Below are positions 14,356 to 28,400 of a DNA stretch of 64,000 nucleotides, piece by piece. Source of the stretch: Halictus rubicundus (lineage: Eukaryota > Arthropoda > Insecta > Hymenoptera > Halictidae); the NCBI RefSeq assembly GCF_050948215.1, contig NW_027488577.1:1-64000 (forward strand). The letters are read 5' to 3'. Each line of letters starts with the position of its first letter. Positions within the stretch are counted from its first letter, which is position 1. A program made the position numbers and the translations under genes. Under the pieces are notes generated by a model, which did not search any database, was not told the DNA's origin, and worked only from the letters and a program-made list of their open reading frames with translations.

Positions 14356-16180
14356 TTGGATAGGATAGAGGATAGGATAGGATAGAGGATATTATAGGAT
14401 AGAGGATAGGATATGATGGAGGATAGGATAGGATAGAGGATAAGATAGGATAGAGGATAGGATAGGATAGAGTCTGGGATAGGATATAGGATAGGATAGG
14501 ATAGAGGATAGGATAGGATAGAGGATAGGATAGGATAGAGGATAGGATAGGATAGAGGATAGGATAGGATAGAGGATAGGATAGGATAGAGGATAGGATA
14601 GGATAGAGGATACGATAGGATAGAGGATAGGATAGGATAGAGGATAGGACAGGATAGAGGATAGGATAGGATAGAGGATGGGATAGGATAGAGGATAGGA
14701 TAGGATAGAGGATAGAAAAGGATAGAGGATAGGATAGGATAGAGGATAGGATAGGATAGAGGATAGGATACGATAGAGGATAGGATAGAGGATAGGATAG
14801 GATAGAGGATAGGATAGGATAGAGGATAGGATAGGATAGAGGATAGGATAGGATAGAGGATAGGATAGGATAGCGGATTGGATAGGATAGAGGATAGGAT
14901 AGGATAGAGGATAGGATAGGATAGAGGATAGGATAGGATTGAGGATAGGATAGGATTGAGGATAGGATATGACAAAGGATAAGATAGGATACAGGATACG
15001 ATATTATAGAGGATAGGATAGGATAGAGGATATCATAGGATAAAGGATAGGGTAGGATAGAGGATAGGATAGGATAGAGTATAGGATAGGATAGAGGATA
15101 GGATAGGATAGAGGATAGGATAGGATAGAGGATATGATAGGATAGAGGATAAGATAGGATAGAGGATAGGATAGGATAGAGGATAGGATTGGATTGAGGA
15201 TAGGATAGGACAGAGGATAAGATAGGATACAGGATACGATATTATAGAGGATAGGATAGGATAGAGGATAGGATAGGATAAAGGATAGGGTAGGATAGAG
15301 GATAGGATAGGATAGAGTATAGGATAGGATAGAGGATAGGATAGGATAGAGGATAGGATATAATAGAGGATATGATAGGATAGAGGATATGATAGGATAG
15401 AGGATGGGGTAGGATAGAGGATAGGATATGATAGAGGATAGGATATGATAGAGGATAGGATAGGATACAGGATAGGATAGGATAGAGGATAGGATAGGAT
15501 AGAGGATAGGATAGGAAAGAAGATAGAATAGGATAGAGGATACGATAGGATAGAGGATAGTATTGGATTGAGGATAGGATAGGAAAGAGGACAGGATAGG
15601 ATACAGGATACGATATTATAGAGTATACGATATTATAGAGGATAGGATAGGATAGAGGATAGGATAGGATAGAGGATAGGATAGGATAGAGGATAGGATA
15701 GGATAGAGGATAGGATAGGATAGAGGATTGGATAGGATATAGGATGCGATAGGATAGAGGATAGGATAGGATTGAGGATAGGATAGGACAAAGGATAAGA
15801 TAGGATACAGGATACGATATTATAGAGGATAGGATAGGATAGAGGATAGGATAGGATAAAGGATAGGGTAGGATAGAGGATAGGATAGGATAGAGTATAG
15901 GATAGGATAGAGGATAGGATAGGATAGAGGATAGGATATAATAGAGGATATGATAGGATAGAGGATATGATAGGATAGAGGATGGGGTAGGATAGAGGAT
16001 AGGATATGATAGAGGATAGGATATGATAGAGGATAGGATAGGATACAGGATAGGATAGGATAGAGGATAGGATAGAGGATATGATAGGAAAGAGGACAGG
16101 ATAGGATACAGGATACAATATTATAGAGGATACGATATTATAGAGGATACGATAGTATAGAGGATAGGATAGGATAGAGG

Positions 16181-16680
16181 ATAGGATAGGATAGAGGATA
16201 GGATAGGATAGAGGATAGGATAGGATAGAGGATTGGATAGGATAGAGGATGGGGTAGGATAGAGGATAGGATAGGATAGAGGATAGGATATGATAGAGCA
16301 TAGGATAGGATACAGGATAGGATAGGATAGAGGATAGGATAGAGGATAGGATAGGAAAGAGGACAGGATAGGATACAGGATACGATATTATAGAGGATAC
16401 GATATTATAGAGGATACGATAGTATAGAGGCTAGGATAGGATAGAGGATAGGATAGGATAGAGGATATGATAGGATAGAGGATATGATAGGATAGAGGAT
16501 GGGGTAGGATAGAGGATAGGATAGGATAGAGGATAGGATATGATAGAGCATAGGATAGGATACAGGATAGGATAGGATAGAGGATAGGATAGAGGATAGG
16601 ATAGGAAAGAGGACAGGATAGGATACAGGATACGATATTATAGAGGATACGATATTATAGAGGATACGATAGTATAGAGG
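16181..16680 (+). repeat. 250-bp direct duplication
   Basis: Markers gatggggtagg (16248/16498) and gaggctagg (16431/16681) recur 250 bp apart. The same pair is found wherever this module is copied: about 21,816-22,315, 24,713-25,212, 35,879-36,378 and 40,357-40,856. It is therefore older than the 5,635-bp and long-range duplications. Confidence 0.8.
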
Positions 16681-17632
16681 CTAGGATAGGATAGAGGATA
16701 GGATAGGATGGAGGATAGGATAGGATAGAGGATAGGATAGGATAGAGAATAGGATAGGATAGAGGATAGGATAGGATAGAGGATAGGATAGGATATAGGA
16801 TAGGATAGGATAGAGGATAGGATAGGATAGAGGATAGGATAGGATAGAGGATAGGATAGGATAGAGGATAGGATAGGATAGAGGATAGGATAGGATAGGA
16901 TAGAGGATAGGATAGGATAGAGGATAGGATAGGATAGAGGATAGGATAGGATAGAGGATAGGATAGGATAGAGAATAGGATAGGATAGAGGATAGGATAG
17001 GATAGATGATAGGATAGGATATAGGATAGGATAGGATAGATGATAGGATAGGATAGGGGATAGGATAGGATAGAGGATTGGATAGGATAGAGGATAGGAT
17101 AGGATAGAGGATAGGATAGGATAGATGATATTATAGGAAAGAGGATAGGATATGATAGAGGATACGATATGATAGAGGATAGGATAGGATAGAGGATAAC
17201 ATAGGGGATTGGATAGGATAGAGGATAGGATAGGATGGAGGATAGGATAGGATAGACGATAGGATAGGATAGAGGATAGGATAGGATGGAGGATAGGATA
17301 GGATAGAGGATAGGATAGGATAGAGGATATGATAGGATAGAGGATAGGCTAGGATAGAGGATATGATAGGATATAGTATAGGATAGGAAAGAGGACAGGA
17401 TAGGATACAGGATACGATATTATAGAGGATACGATATTATAGAGGATACGATAGTATAGAGGATAGGATAGGATAGAGGATAGGATAGGATAGAGGATAG
17501 GATAGGATAGAGGATAGGATAGGATAGAGGATAGGATAGGATAGAGGATAGGATAGGATAGAGGATAGGATAGGATAGAGGATTGGATAGGATAGAGGAT
17601 AGGATAGGAAGGAGGACAGGATAGGATACAGG

Positions 17633-18023
17633 ATACGATATTATAGAGGATACGATATTATAGAGGATACGATATTATAGAGGATACGATATTATAGAGG
17701 ATACGATATTATAGAGGACATGATAGGATATAGGATAGGATAGGATAGAGGATAGGATAGGATAGAGGTTTGGATAGGATAGAGGATAGGATGGGATAGA
17801 CGATAGGATAGGATAGAGGATAGGATAGGATAGAGGATATGATAGGATAGAGGATAGGGTAGGATAGAGGATAGGATAGGATAGAGGATAGGATATGATA
17901 GAGGATAGGATAGGAAGGAGGACAGGATAGGATACAGGATACGATATTATAGAGGATACGATATTATAGAGGATACGATATTATAGAGGATACGATATTA
18001 TAGAGGATACGATATTATAGAGG
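17633..18023 (+). repeat. 306-bp direct duplication containing two five-copy variant-monomer runs
   Basis: ggacatgatagg at 17716 and 18022 marks a 306-bp (18 x 17) duplication. Each half begins with five identical 17-mers ATACGATATTATAGAGG (17633-17717 and 17939-18023). The same doublet occurs at 22,996-23,386, 37,331-37,721 and 38,623-39,013. The related single units at 6,197, 7,489 and 28,265 have only one run. Confidence 0.85.
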
Positions 18024-18505
18024 ACATGATAGGATATAGGATAGGATAGGATAGAGGATAGGATAGGATAGAGGTTTGGATAGGATAGAGGATAGGATGG
18101 GATAGACGATAGGATAGGATAGAGGATAGGATAGGATAGAGGATAGGATAGGATAGAGGATATGATAGGATATAGTATAGGATAGGAAAGAGGACAGGAT
18201 AGGATACAGGATACGATATTATAGAGGATACGATATTATAGAGGATAGGATAGGATAGAGGATAGGATAGGATAGAGGATAGGATAGGATAGAGGATATG
18301 ATAGGATAGAGGATAGGATAGGATATAGGATAGGATAGGATAGATGATAGGATTGGATTGAGGATAGGATAGGACAGAGGATAAGATAGGATACAGGATA
18401 CGATATTATAGAGGATAGGATAGGATAGAGGATAGGATAGGATAAAGGATAGGGTAGGATAGAGGATAGGATAGGATAGAGTATAGGATAGGATAGAGGA
18501 TAGGA

Positions 18506-21500
18506 TAGGATAGAGGATGGGATAGGATAGAGGATAGGATAGGATAGAGGATAGGATAGGATAGAGGATAGGATAGGATAGAGGATAGGATAGGATAGAG
18601 GATAGGATACGATAGAGGATAGGATAGAGGATAGGATAGGATAGAGGATAGGATAGGATAGAGGATAGGATAGGATAGAGGATGGGATAGGATAGAGGAT
18701 AGGATAGGATAGAGGATAGAATAGGATAGAGGATAGGATAGGATAGAGGATAGGATACGATAGAGGATAGGATAGAGGATAGGATAGGATAGAGGATAGG
18801 ATAGGATAGAGGATAGGATAGGATAGAGGATAGGATAGGATAGAGGATAGGATAGGATAGAGGATAGGATAGGATAGCGGATTGGATAGGATAGAGGATA
18901 GGATAGGATAGAGGATAGGATAGGATAGAGGATAGGATAGGATAGAGGATAGGATAGGATAGAGGATAGGATAGGATAGAGGATAGGATAGGATAGAGGA
19001 TAGGATAGGATAGAGGATAGGATAGGATAGAGGATAGGATAGGATAGAGGATGGGATAGGATAGAGGATAGGATAGGATAGAGGATAGAATAGGATAGAG
19101 GATAGGATAGGATAGAGGATAGGATAGGATAGAGGATAGGATACGATAGAGGATAGGATAGAGGATAGGATAGGATAGAGGATAGGATAGGATAGAGGAT
19201 AGGATAGGATAGAGGATAGGATAGGATAGAGGATAGGATAGGATAGAGGATAGGATAGGATAGAGGATAGGATAGGATAGAGGATAGGATAGGATAGAGG
19301 ATAGGATAGGATAGAGGATAGGATAGGATAGCGGATTGGATAGGATAGAGGATAGGATAGGATAGAGGATAGGATAGGATAGAAGATAGGATAGGATAGA
19401 GGATTGGATAGGATAGAGGATGCGATAGGATAGAGGATAGGATAGGATTGAGGATAGGATAGGATTGAGGATAGGATATGACAAAGGATAAGATAGGATA
19501 CAGGATACGATATTATAGAGGATAGGATAGGATAGAGGATATCATAGGATAAAGGATAGGGTAGGATAGAGGATAGGATAGGATAGAGTATAGGATAGGA
19601 TAGAGGATAGGATAGGATAGAGGATAGGATAGGATAGAGGATATGATAGGATAGAGGATAAGATAGGATAGAGGATAGGATAGGATAGAGGATAGGATTG
19701 GATTGAGGATAGGATACGATAGAGGATAGGATAGAGGATAGGATAGAGTTTTGGATAGGATAGAGGATATTATAGGATAGAGGATAGGATACGATAGCGG
19801 ATAGGGTAGGATGGAGTATACGATAGAATTGAGGATAGGATAGGGTTGAGGATAGGATAGGATCGAGGATAGGAGAAGATAGAGGATAGGATAGGATAGA
19901 GGATACGATACGATAGAGGATAGGATATATAATAGGATAGGATAGAGGATAGGGGATTGAATCGGATACAGGATAGGAGACGGTAGAGGATTGGATAGGA
20001 TAGAGGATAGGATAGGATAGAGGATATTATAGGATAGAGGATAGGATATGATGGAGGATAGGATAGGATAGAGGATAAGATAGGATAGAGGATAGGATAG
20101 GATAGAGTCTGGGATAGGATATAGGATAGGATAGGATAGAGGATAGGATAGGATAGAGGATAGGATAGGATAGAGGATAGGATAGGATAGAGGATAGGAT
20201 AGGATAGAGGATAGGATAGGATAGAGGATAGGATAGGATAGAGGATACGATAGGATAGAGGATAGGATAGGATAGAGGATAGGACAGGATAGAGGATAGG
20301 ATAGGATAGAGGATGGGATAGGATAGAGGATAGGATAGGATAGAGGATAGAAAAGGATAGAGGATAGGATAGGATAGAGGATAGGATAGGATAGAGGATA
20401 GGATACGATAGAGGATAGGATAGAGGATAGGATAGGATAGAGGATAGGATAGGATAGAGGATAGGATAGGATAGAGGATAGGATAGGATAGAGGATAGGA
20501 TAGGATAGCGGATTGGATAGGATAGAGGATAGGATAGGATAGAGGATAGGATAGGATAGAGGATAGGATAGGATTGAGGATAGGATAGGATTGAGGATAG
20601 GATATGACAAAGGATAAGATAGGATACAGGATACGATATTATAGAGGATAGGATAGGATAGAGGATATCATAGGATAAAGGATAGGGTAGGATAGAGGAT
20701 AGGATAGGATAGAGTATAGGATAGGATAGAGGATAGGATAGGATAGAGGATAGGATAGGATAGAGGATATGATAGGATAGAGGATAAGATAGGATAGAGG
20801 ATAGGATAGGATAGAGGATAGGATTGGATTGAGGATAGGATAGGACAGAGGATAAGATAGGATACAGGATACGATATTATAGAGGATAGGATAGGATAGA
20901 GGATAGGATAGGATAAAGGATAGGGTAGGATAGAGGATAGGATAGGATAGAGTATAGGATAGGATAGAGGATAGGATAGGATAGAGGATAGGATATAATA
21001 GAGGATATGATAGGATAGAGGATATGATAGGATAGAGGATGGGGTAGGATAGAGGATAGGATATGATAGAGGATAGGATATGATAGAGGATAGGATAGGA
21101 TACAGGATAGGATAGGATAGAGGATAGGATAGGATAGAGGATAGGATAGGAAAGAAGATAGAATAGGATAGAGGATACGATAGGATAGAGGATAGTATTG
21201 GATTGAGGATAGGATAGGAAAGAGGACAGGATAGGATACAGGATACGATATTATAGAGTATACGATATTATAGAGGATAGGATAGGATAGAGGATAGGAT
21301 AGGATAGAGGATAGGATAGGATAGAGGATAGGATAGGATAGAGGATAGGATAGGATAGAGGATTGGATAGGATATAGGATGCGATAGGATAGAGGATAGG
21401 ATAGGATTGAGGATAGGATAGGACAAAGGATAAGATAGGATACAGGATACGATATTATAGAGGATAGGATAGGATAGAGGATAGGATAGGATAAAGGATA

Positions 21501-23868
21501 GGGTAGGATAGAGGATAGGATAGGATAGAGTATAGGATAGGATAGAGGATAGGATAGGATAGAGGATAGGATATAATAGAGGATATGATAGGATAGAGGA
21601 TATGATAGGATAGAGGATGGGGTAGGATAGAGGATAGGATATGATAGAGGATAGGATATGATAGAGGATAGGATAGGATACAGGATAGGATAGGATAGAG
21701 GATAGGATAGAGGATATGATAGGAAAGAGGACAGGATAGGATACAGGATACAATATTATAGAGGATACGATATTATAGAGGATACGATAGTATAGAGGAT
21801 AGGATAGGATAGAGGATAGGATAGGATAGAGGATAGGATAGGATAGAGGATAGGATAGGATAGAGGATTGGATAGGATAGAGGATGGGGTAGGATAGAGG
21901 ATAGGATAGGATAGAGGATAGGATATGATAGAGCATAGGATAGGATACAGGATAGGATAGGATAGAGGATAGGATAGAGGATAGGATAGGAAAGAGGACA
22001 GGATAGGATACAGGATACGATATTATAGAGGATACGATATTATAGAGGATACGATAGTATAGAGGCTAGGATAGGATAGAGGATAGGATAGGATAGAGGA
22101 TATGATAGGATAGAGGATATGATAGGATAGAGGATGGGGTAGGATAGAGGATAGGATAGGATAGAGGATAGGATATGATAGAGCATAGGATAGGATACAG
22201 GATAGGATAGGATAGAGGATAGGATAGAGGATAGGATAGGAAAGAGGACAGGATAGGATACAGGATACGATATTATAGAGGATACGATATTATAGAGGAT
22301 ACGATAGTATAGAGGCTAGGATAGGATAGAGGATAGGATAGGATGGAGGATAGGATAGGATAGAGGATAGGATAGGATAGAGAATAGGATAGGATAGAGG
22401 ATAGGATAGGATAGAGGATAGGATAGGATATAGGATAGGATAGGATAGAGGATAGGATAGGATAGAGGATAGGATAGGATAGAGGATAGGATAGGATAGA
22501 GGATAGGATAGGATAGAGGATAGGATAGGATAGGATAGAGGATAGGATAGGATAGAGGATAGGATAGGATAGAGGATAGGATAGGATAGAGGATAGGATA
22601 GGATAGAGAATAGGATAGGATAGAGGATAGGATAGGATAGATGATAGGATAGGATATAGGATAGGATAGGATAGATGATAGGATAGGATAGGGGATAGGA
22701 TAGGATAGAGGATTGGATAGGATAGAGGATAGGATAGGATAGAGGATAGGATAGGATAGATGATATTATAGGAAAGAGGATAGGATATGATAGAGGATAC
22801 GATATGATAGAGGATAGGATAGGATAGAGGATAACATAGGGGATTGGATAGGATAGAGGATAGGATAGGATGGAGGATAGGATAGGATAGAGGATAGGAT
22901 AGGATAGAGGATAGGATAGGATAGAGGATAGGATAGGATAGAGGATTGGATAGGATAGAGGATAGGATAGGAAGGAGGACAGGATAGGATACAGGATACG
23001 ATATTATAGAGGATACGATATTATAGAGGATACGATATTATAGAGGATACGATATTATAGAGGATACGATATTATAGAGGACATGATAGGATATAGGATA
23101 GGATAGGATAGAGGATAGGATAGGATAGAGGTTTGGATAGGATAGAGGATAGGATGGGATAGACGATAGGATAGGATAGAGGATAGGATAGGATAGAGGA
23201 TATGATAGGATAGAGGATAGGGTAGGATAGAGGATAGGATAGGATAGAGGATAGGATATGATAGAGGATAGGATAGGAAGGAGGACAGGATAGGATACAG
23301 GATACGATATTATAGAGGATACGATATTATAGAGGATACGATATTATAGAGGATACGATATTATAGAGGATACGATATTATAGAGGACATGATAGGATAT
23401 AGGATAGGATAGGATAGAGGATAGGATAGGATAGAGGTTTGGATAGGATAGAGGATAGGATGGGATAGACGATAGGATAGGATAGAGGATAGGATAGGAT
23501 AGAGGATAGGATAGGATAGAGGATATGATAGGATATAGTATAGGATAGGAAAGAGGACAGGATAGGATACAGGATACGATATTATAGAGGATACGATATT
23601 ATAGAGGATAGGATAGGATAGAGGATAGGATAGGATAGAGGATAGGATAGGATAGAGGATATGATAGGATAGAGGATAGGATAGGATATAGGATAGGATA
23701 GGATAGATGATAGGATTGGATTGAGGATAGGATAGGACAGAGGATAAGATAGGATACAGGATACGATATTATAGAGGATAGGATAGGATAGAGGATAGGA
23801 TAGGATAAAGGATAGGGTAGGATAGAGGATAGGATAGGATAGAGTATAGGATAGGATAGAGGATAGGA
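18506..23868 (+). repeat. 5,635-bp duplication, copy 2 (with a 272-bp deletion)
   Basis: Identical in order to copy 1 until about 22,880. There the offset falls from 5,635 to 5,363, as shown by gattggatagg (17581/22944) and ggacatgatagg (17716/23079). The missing piece is 272 bp, exactly 16 x 17, so register is kept. The third version at 37.0-37.3 kb keeps the segment (gattggatagg at 37279, offset 19,698), which shows this copy lost it. Confidence 0.85.
19740..19990 (+). repeat. Diverged cassette, copy 2
   Basis: Copy of 14,105-14,355 at offset 5,635, carried inside the second 5,635-bp unit. I see no differences from copy 1. Confidence 0.8.
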
Positions 23869-25480
23869 TAGGATAGAGGATAGGATATAATAGAGGATAT
23901 GATAGGATAGAGGATATGATAGGATAGAGGATGGGGTAGGATAGAGGATAGGATATGATAGAGGATAGGATATGATAGAGGATAGGATAGGATACAGGAT
24001 AGGATAGGATAGAGGATAGGATAGGATAGAGGATAGGATAGGAAAGAAGATAGAATAGGATAGAGGATACGATAGGATAGAGGATAGTATTGGATTGAGG
24101 ATAGGATAGGAAAGAGGACAGGATAGGATACAGGATACGATATTATAGAGTATACGATATTATAGAGGATAGGATAGGATAGAGGATAGGATAGGATAGA
24201 GGATAGGATAGGATAGAGGATAGGATAGGATAGGATAGAGGATAGGATAGGATAGAGGATTGGATAGGATATAGGATGCGATAGGATAGAGGATAGGATA
24301 GGATTGAGGATAGGATAGGACAAAGGATAAGATAGGATACAGGATACGATATTATAGAGGATAGGATAGGATAGAGGATAGGATAGGATAAAGGATAGGG
24401 TAGGATAGAGGATAGGATAGGATAGAGTATAGGATAGGATAGAGGATAGGATAGGATAGAGGATAGGATATAATAGAGGATATGATAGGATAGAGGATAT
24501 GATAGGATAGAGGATGGGGTAGGATAGAGGATAGGATATGATAGAGGATAGGATATGATAGAGGATAGGATAGGATACAGGATAGGATAGGATAGAGGAT
24601 AGGATAGAGGATATGATAGGAAAGAGGACAGGATAGGATACAGGATACAATATTATAGAGGATACGATATTATAGAGGATACGATAGTATAGAGGATAGG
24701 ATAGGATAGAGGATAGGATAGGATAGAGGATAGGATAGGATAGAGGATAGGATAGGATAGAGGATAGGATAGGATAGAGGATGGGGTAGGATAGAGGATA
24801 GGATAGGATAGAGGATAGGATATGATAGAGCATAGGATAGGATACAGGATAGGATAGGATAGAGGATAGGATAGAGGATAGGATAGGAAAGAGGACAGGA
24901 TAGGATACAGGATACGATATTATAGAGGATACGATATTATAGAGGATACGATAGTATAGAGGCTAGGATAGGATAGAGGATAGGAGAGGATAGAGGATAT
25001 GATAGGATAGAGGATATGATAGGATAGAGGATGGGGTAGGATAGAGGATAGGATAGGATAGAGGATAGGATATGATAGAGCATAGGATAGGATACAGGAT
25101 AGGATAGGATAGAGGATAGGATAGAGGATAGGATAGGAAAGAGGACAGGATAGGATACAGGATACGATATTATAGAGGATACGATATTATAGAGGATACG
25201 ATAGTATAGAGGCTAGGATAGGATAGAGGATAGGATAGGATGGAGGATAGGATAGGATAGAGGATAGGATAGGATAGAGAATAGGATAGGATAGAGGATA
25301 GGATAGGATAGAGGATAGGATAGGATATAGGATAGGATAGGATAGATGATAGGATAGGATAGGGGATAGGATAGGATAGAGGATTGGATAGGATAGAGGA
25401 TAGGATAGGATACAGGATAGGATAGGATAGGATAGAGGATAGGATAGGATAGAGGATAGGATAGGATAGAGGATAGGATA
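23869..25480 (+). repeat. Partial extra copy of 15,340-16,960
   Basis: After the 5,635-bp pair ends, the sequence switches to material matching copy 1 at offset about 8,530: gatataatagagg at 15359/23886 and gaggctagg at 16431/24963 and 16681/25213. The switch point near 23,870 is a duplication junction. This block, including its left flank, reappears at 39.4-41.1 kb at offset 15,627, then 15,644. Confidence 0.75.
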
Positions 25481-28400
25481 GGATAGATGATAGGATAGGA
25501 TAGGGGATAGGATAGGATAGAGGATTGGATAGGATAGAGGATAGGATAGGATAGAGGATAGGATAGGATAGATGATAGGATAGGATATAGGATAGGATAG
25601 GATAGATGATAGGATAGGATAGGGGATAGGATAGGATAGAGGATTGGATAGGATAGAGGATAGGATAGGATAGAGGATAGGATAGGATAGATGATATTAT
25701 AGGAAAGAGGATAGGATATGATAGAGGATACGATATTATAGAGGATAGGATAGGATAGAGGATAACATAGGGGATTGGATACGATAGAGGATAGGATAGG
25801 ATGGAGGATAGGATAGGATAGACGATAGGATAGGATAGAGGATAGGATAGGATGGAGGATAGGATAGGATAGAGGATAGGATAGGATAGAGGATATGATA
25901 GGATAGAGGATAGGATAGGATAGAGGATAGGATAGGAAAGAAGATAGGATAGGATAGAGGATACGATAGGATAGAGGATAGGATTGGATTGAGGATAGGA
26001 TAGGAAAGAGGACAGGATAGGATACAGGATACGATATTATAGAGGATACGATATTATGTAATATAGGATAGGATAGAGGATAGGATAGGATATAGGATAG
26101 GATAGGATAGAGGATAGGATAGGATAGAGGATAGGAAAGGATAGAGGATTGGATAGGATAGAGGATGCGATAGGATAGAGGATAGGATAGGATAGAGGAT
26201 AGGATAGGATAGAGGATAGGATAGGATAGGGGATTGGATAGGAAAGAGGATGCGATAGGATAGAGGATAGGATCAGATTGAGGATAGGATAGGACAGAGG
26301 ATAAGATACGATACAGGATACGATATTATAGAGGATAGGATATTATAGAGGATAGGATAGGATAAAGGATAGGGTAGGATAGAGGATAGGATAGGATAGA
26401 TGGTATTATAGGAAAGAGGATAGGATATGATAGAGGATACGATATTATAGGGGATAGGATAGGATAGAGGATAACATAGGGGATTGGATAGGATAGAGGA
26501 TAGGATAGGATGGAGGATAGGATAGGATAGAGGATAGGATAGGATAGAGGATAGGATAGGATGGAGGATAGGATTGGATAGAGGATAGGATAGGATAGAG
26601 GATATGATAGGATAGAGGATAGGATAGGATAGAGGATAGGATAGGATAGATGATATTATAGGAAAGAGGATAGGATATGATAGAGGATAGGATAGGATAG
26701 AGGATAGGATAGGATAGAGGATAGGATAGGATAGAGGATAGGATAGGATAGAGGATAGGATAGGATAGAGAATAGGATAGGATAGAGGATAGGATAGGAT
26801 AGATGATAGGATAGGATATAGGATAGGATAGGATAGATGATAGGATAGGATAGGGGATAGGATAGGATAGAGGATTGGATAGGATAGAGGATAGGATAGG
26901 ATAGAGGATAGGATAGGATAGATGATATTATAGGAAAGAGGATAGGATATGATAGAGGATACGATATTATGGAGGATAGGATAGGATAGAGGATAACATA
27001 GGGGATTGGATAGGATAGAGGATAGGATAGGATGGAGGATAGGATAGGATAGAGGATAGGATAGGATAGAGGATAGGATAGGATGGAGGATAGGATAGGA
27101 TAGAGTATAGGATAGGATAGAGGATAGGATAGGATAGAGGATAGGCTAGGATAGAGGATAGGATAGGATAGAGGATAAAATAGGATAGAGGATAGGATAG
27201 GATAGAGGATAGGATAGGATAGAGGATACGATATTATAGAGGATACGATATTATAGAGGATAGGATAGGATAGAGGATAACATAGGGGATTGGATAGGAT
27301 AGAGGATAGGATAGGATGGAGGATAGGATAGGATAGATGATATTATAGGGGATTGGATAGGATAGAGGATAGGATAGGATGGAGGATAGGATAGGATAGA
27401 GGATAGGATAGGATAGAGGATAGGATAGGATGGATGATAGGATAGGATAGAGGATAGGATAGGATAGAGGATATGATAGGATAGAGGATTGGATAGGATA
27501 GAGCACAGGATAGGATAGATGATATTATAGGAAAGAGGATAGGATATGATAGAGTATAGGATAGGATAGAGGATAGGATAGGATAGAGGATAGGATAGGA
27601 TAGAGAATAGGATAGGATAGAGGATAGGATAGGATAGATGATAGGATAGGATATAGGATAGGATAGGATAGATGATAGGATAGGATAGGGGATAGGATAG
27701 GATAGAGGATTGGATAGGATAGAGGATAGGATAGGATAGAGGATAGGATAGGATAGATGATATTATAGGAAAGAGGATAGGATATGATAGAGGATACGAT
27801 ATGATAGAGGATAGGATAGGATAGAGGATAACATAGGGGATTGGATAGGATAGAGGATAGGATAGGATGGAGGATAGGATAGGATAGACGATAGGATAGG
27901 ATAGAGGATAGGATAGGATGGAGGATAGGATAGGATAGAGGATAGGATAGGATAGAGGATATGATAGGATAGAGGATAGGCTAGGATAGAGGATATGATA
28001 GGATATAGTATAGGATAGGAAAGAGGACAGGATAGGATACAGGATACGATATTATAGAGGATACGATATTATAGAGGATACGATAGTATAGAGGATAGGA
28101 TAGGATAGAGGATAGGATAGGATAGAGGATAGGATAGGATAGAGGATAGGATAGGATAGAGGATAGGATAGGATAGAGGATAGGATAGGATAGAGGATAG
28201 GATAGGATAGAGGATTGGATAGGATAGAGGATAGGATAGGAAGGAGGACAGGATAGGATACAGGATACGATATTATAGAGGATACGATATTATAGAGGAT
28301 ACGATATTATAGAGGATACGATATTATAGAGGATACGATATTATAGAGGACATGATAGGATATAGGATAGGATAGGATAGAGGATAGGATAGGATAGAGG

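Larger units (their letters stand above)
12871..18505 (+). repeat. 5,635-bp duplication, copy 1
   Basis: The largest adjacent duplication in the window. Constant offset 5,635 is seen at gatggg (12881/18516), tacgatagagg (12974/18609), atatgacaaagg (13841/19476 and 14967/20602), gagttttgg (14111/19746), gaggctagg (16431/22066) and aacatagggg (17198/22833). Across 13.9-15.0 and 15.6-16.3 kb I see no differences between the copies. A third version of its right part lies at offset 19,698. Confidence 0.88.
1985..25480 (+). repeat. Long-range duplication, left copy
   Basis: This is the left partner of a >15-kb duplication. The offset to the right partner changes in steps: 23,565 at 1985-2600 (attatgtaat 2488/26053), 23,583 near 3412, and 22,068 at 5104-5900. 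It is then 20,776 at 7054-10450 (gagcatacgatag 8687/29463), 18,416 at 12686, 19,698 at 14967-18200, and 15,627 at 23385-24690. Each drop corresponds to a tandem unit present here and missing in the partner. The final rise in relation reflects the second 1,292-bp duplication in the partner. Confidence 0.8.

Noticed and set aside
7565..14975. Series of 146-485-codon - strand ORFs that recur at 20,776, 5,635 or 2,360 bp
   Set aside because: They recur because the DNA is duplicated. Peptides are low-complexity translations of the monomer, and there is no start context, intron signal or conserved domain. Not annotated as silk-like or other structural proteins.
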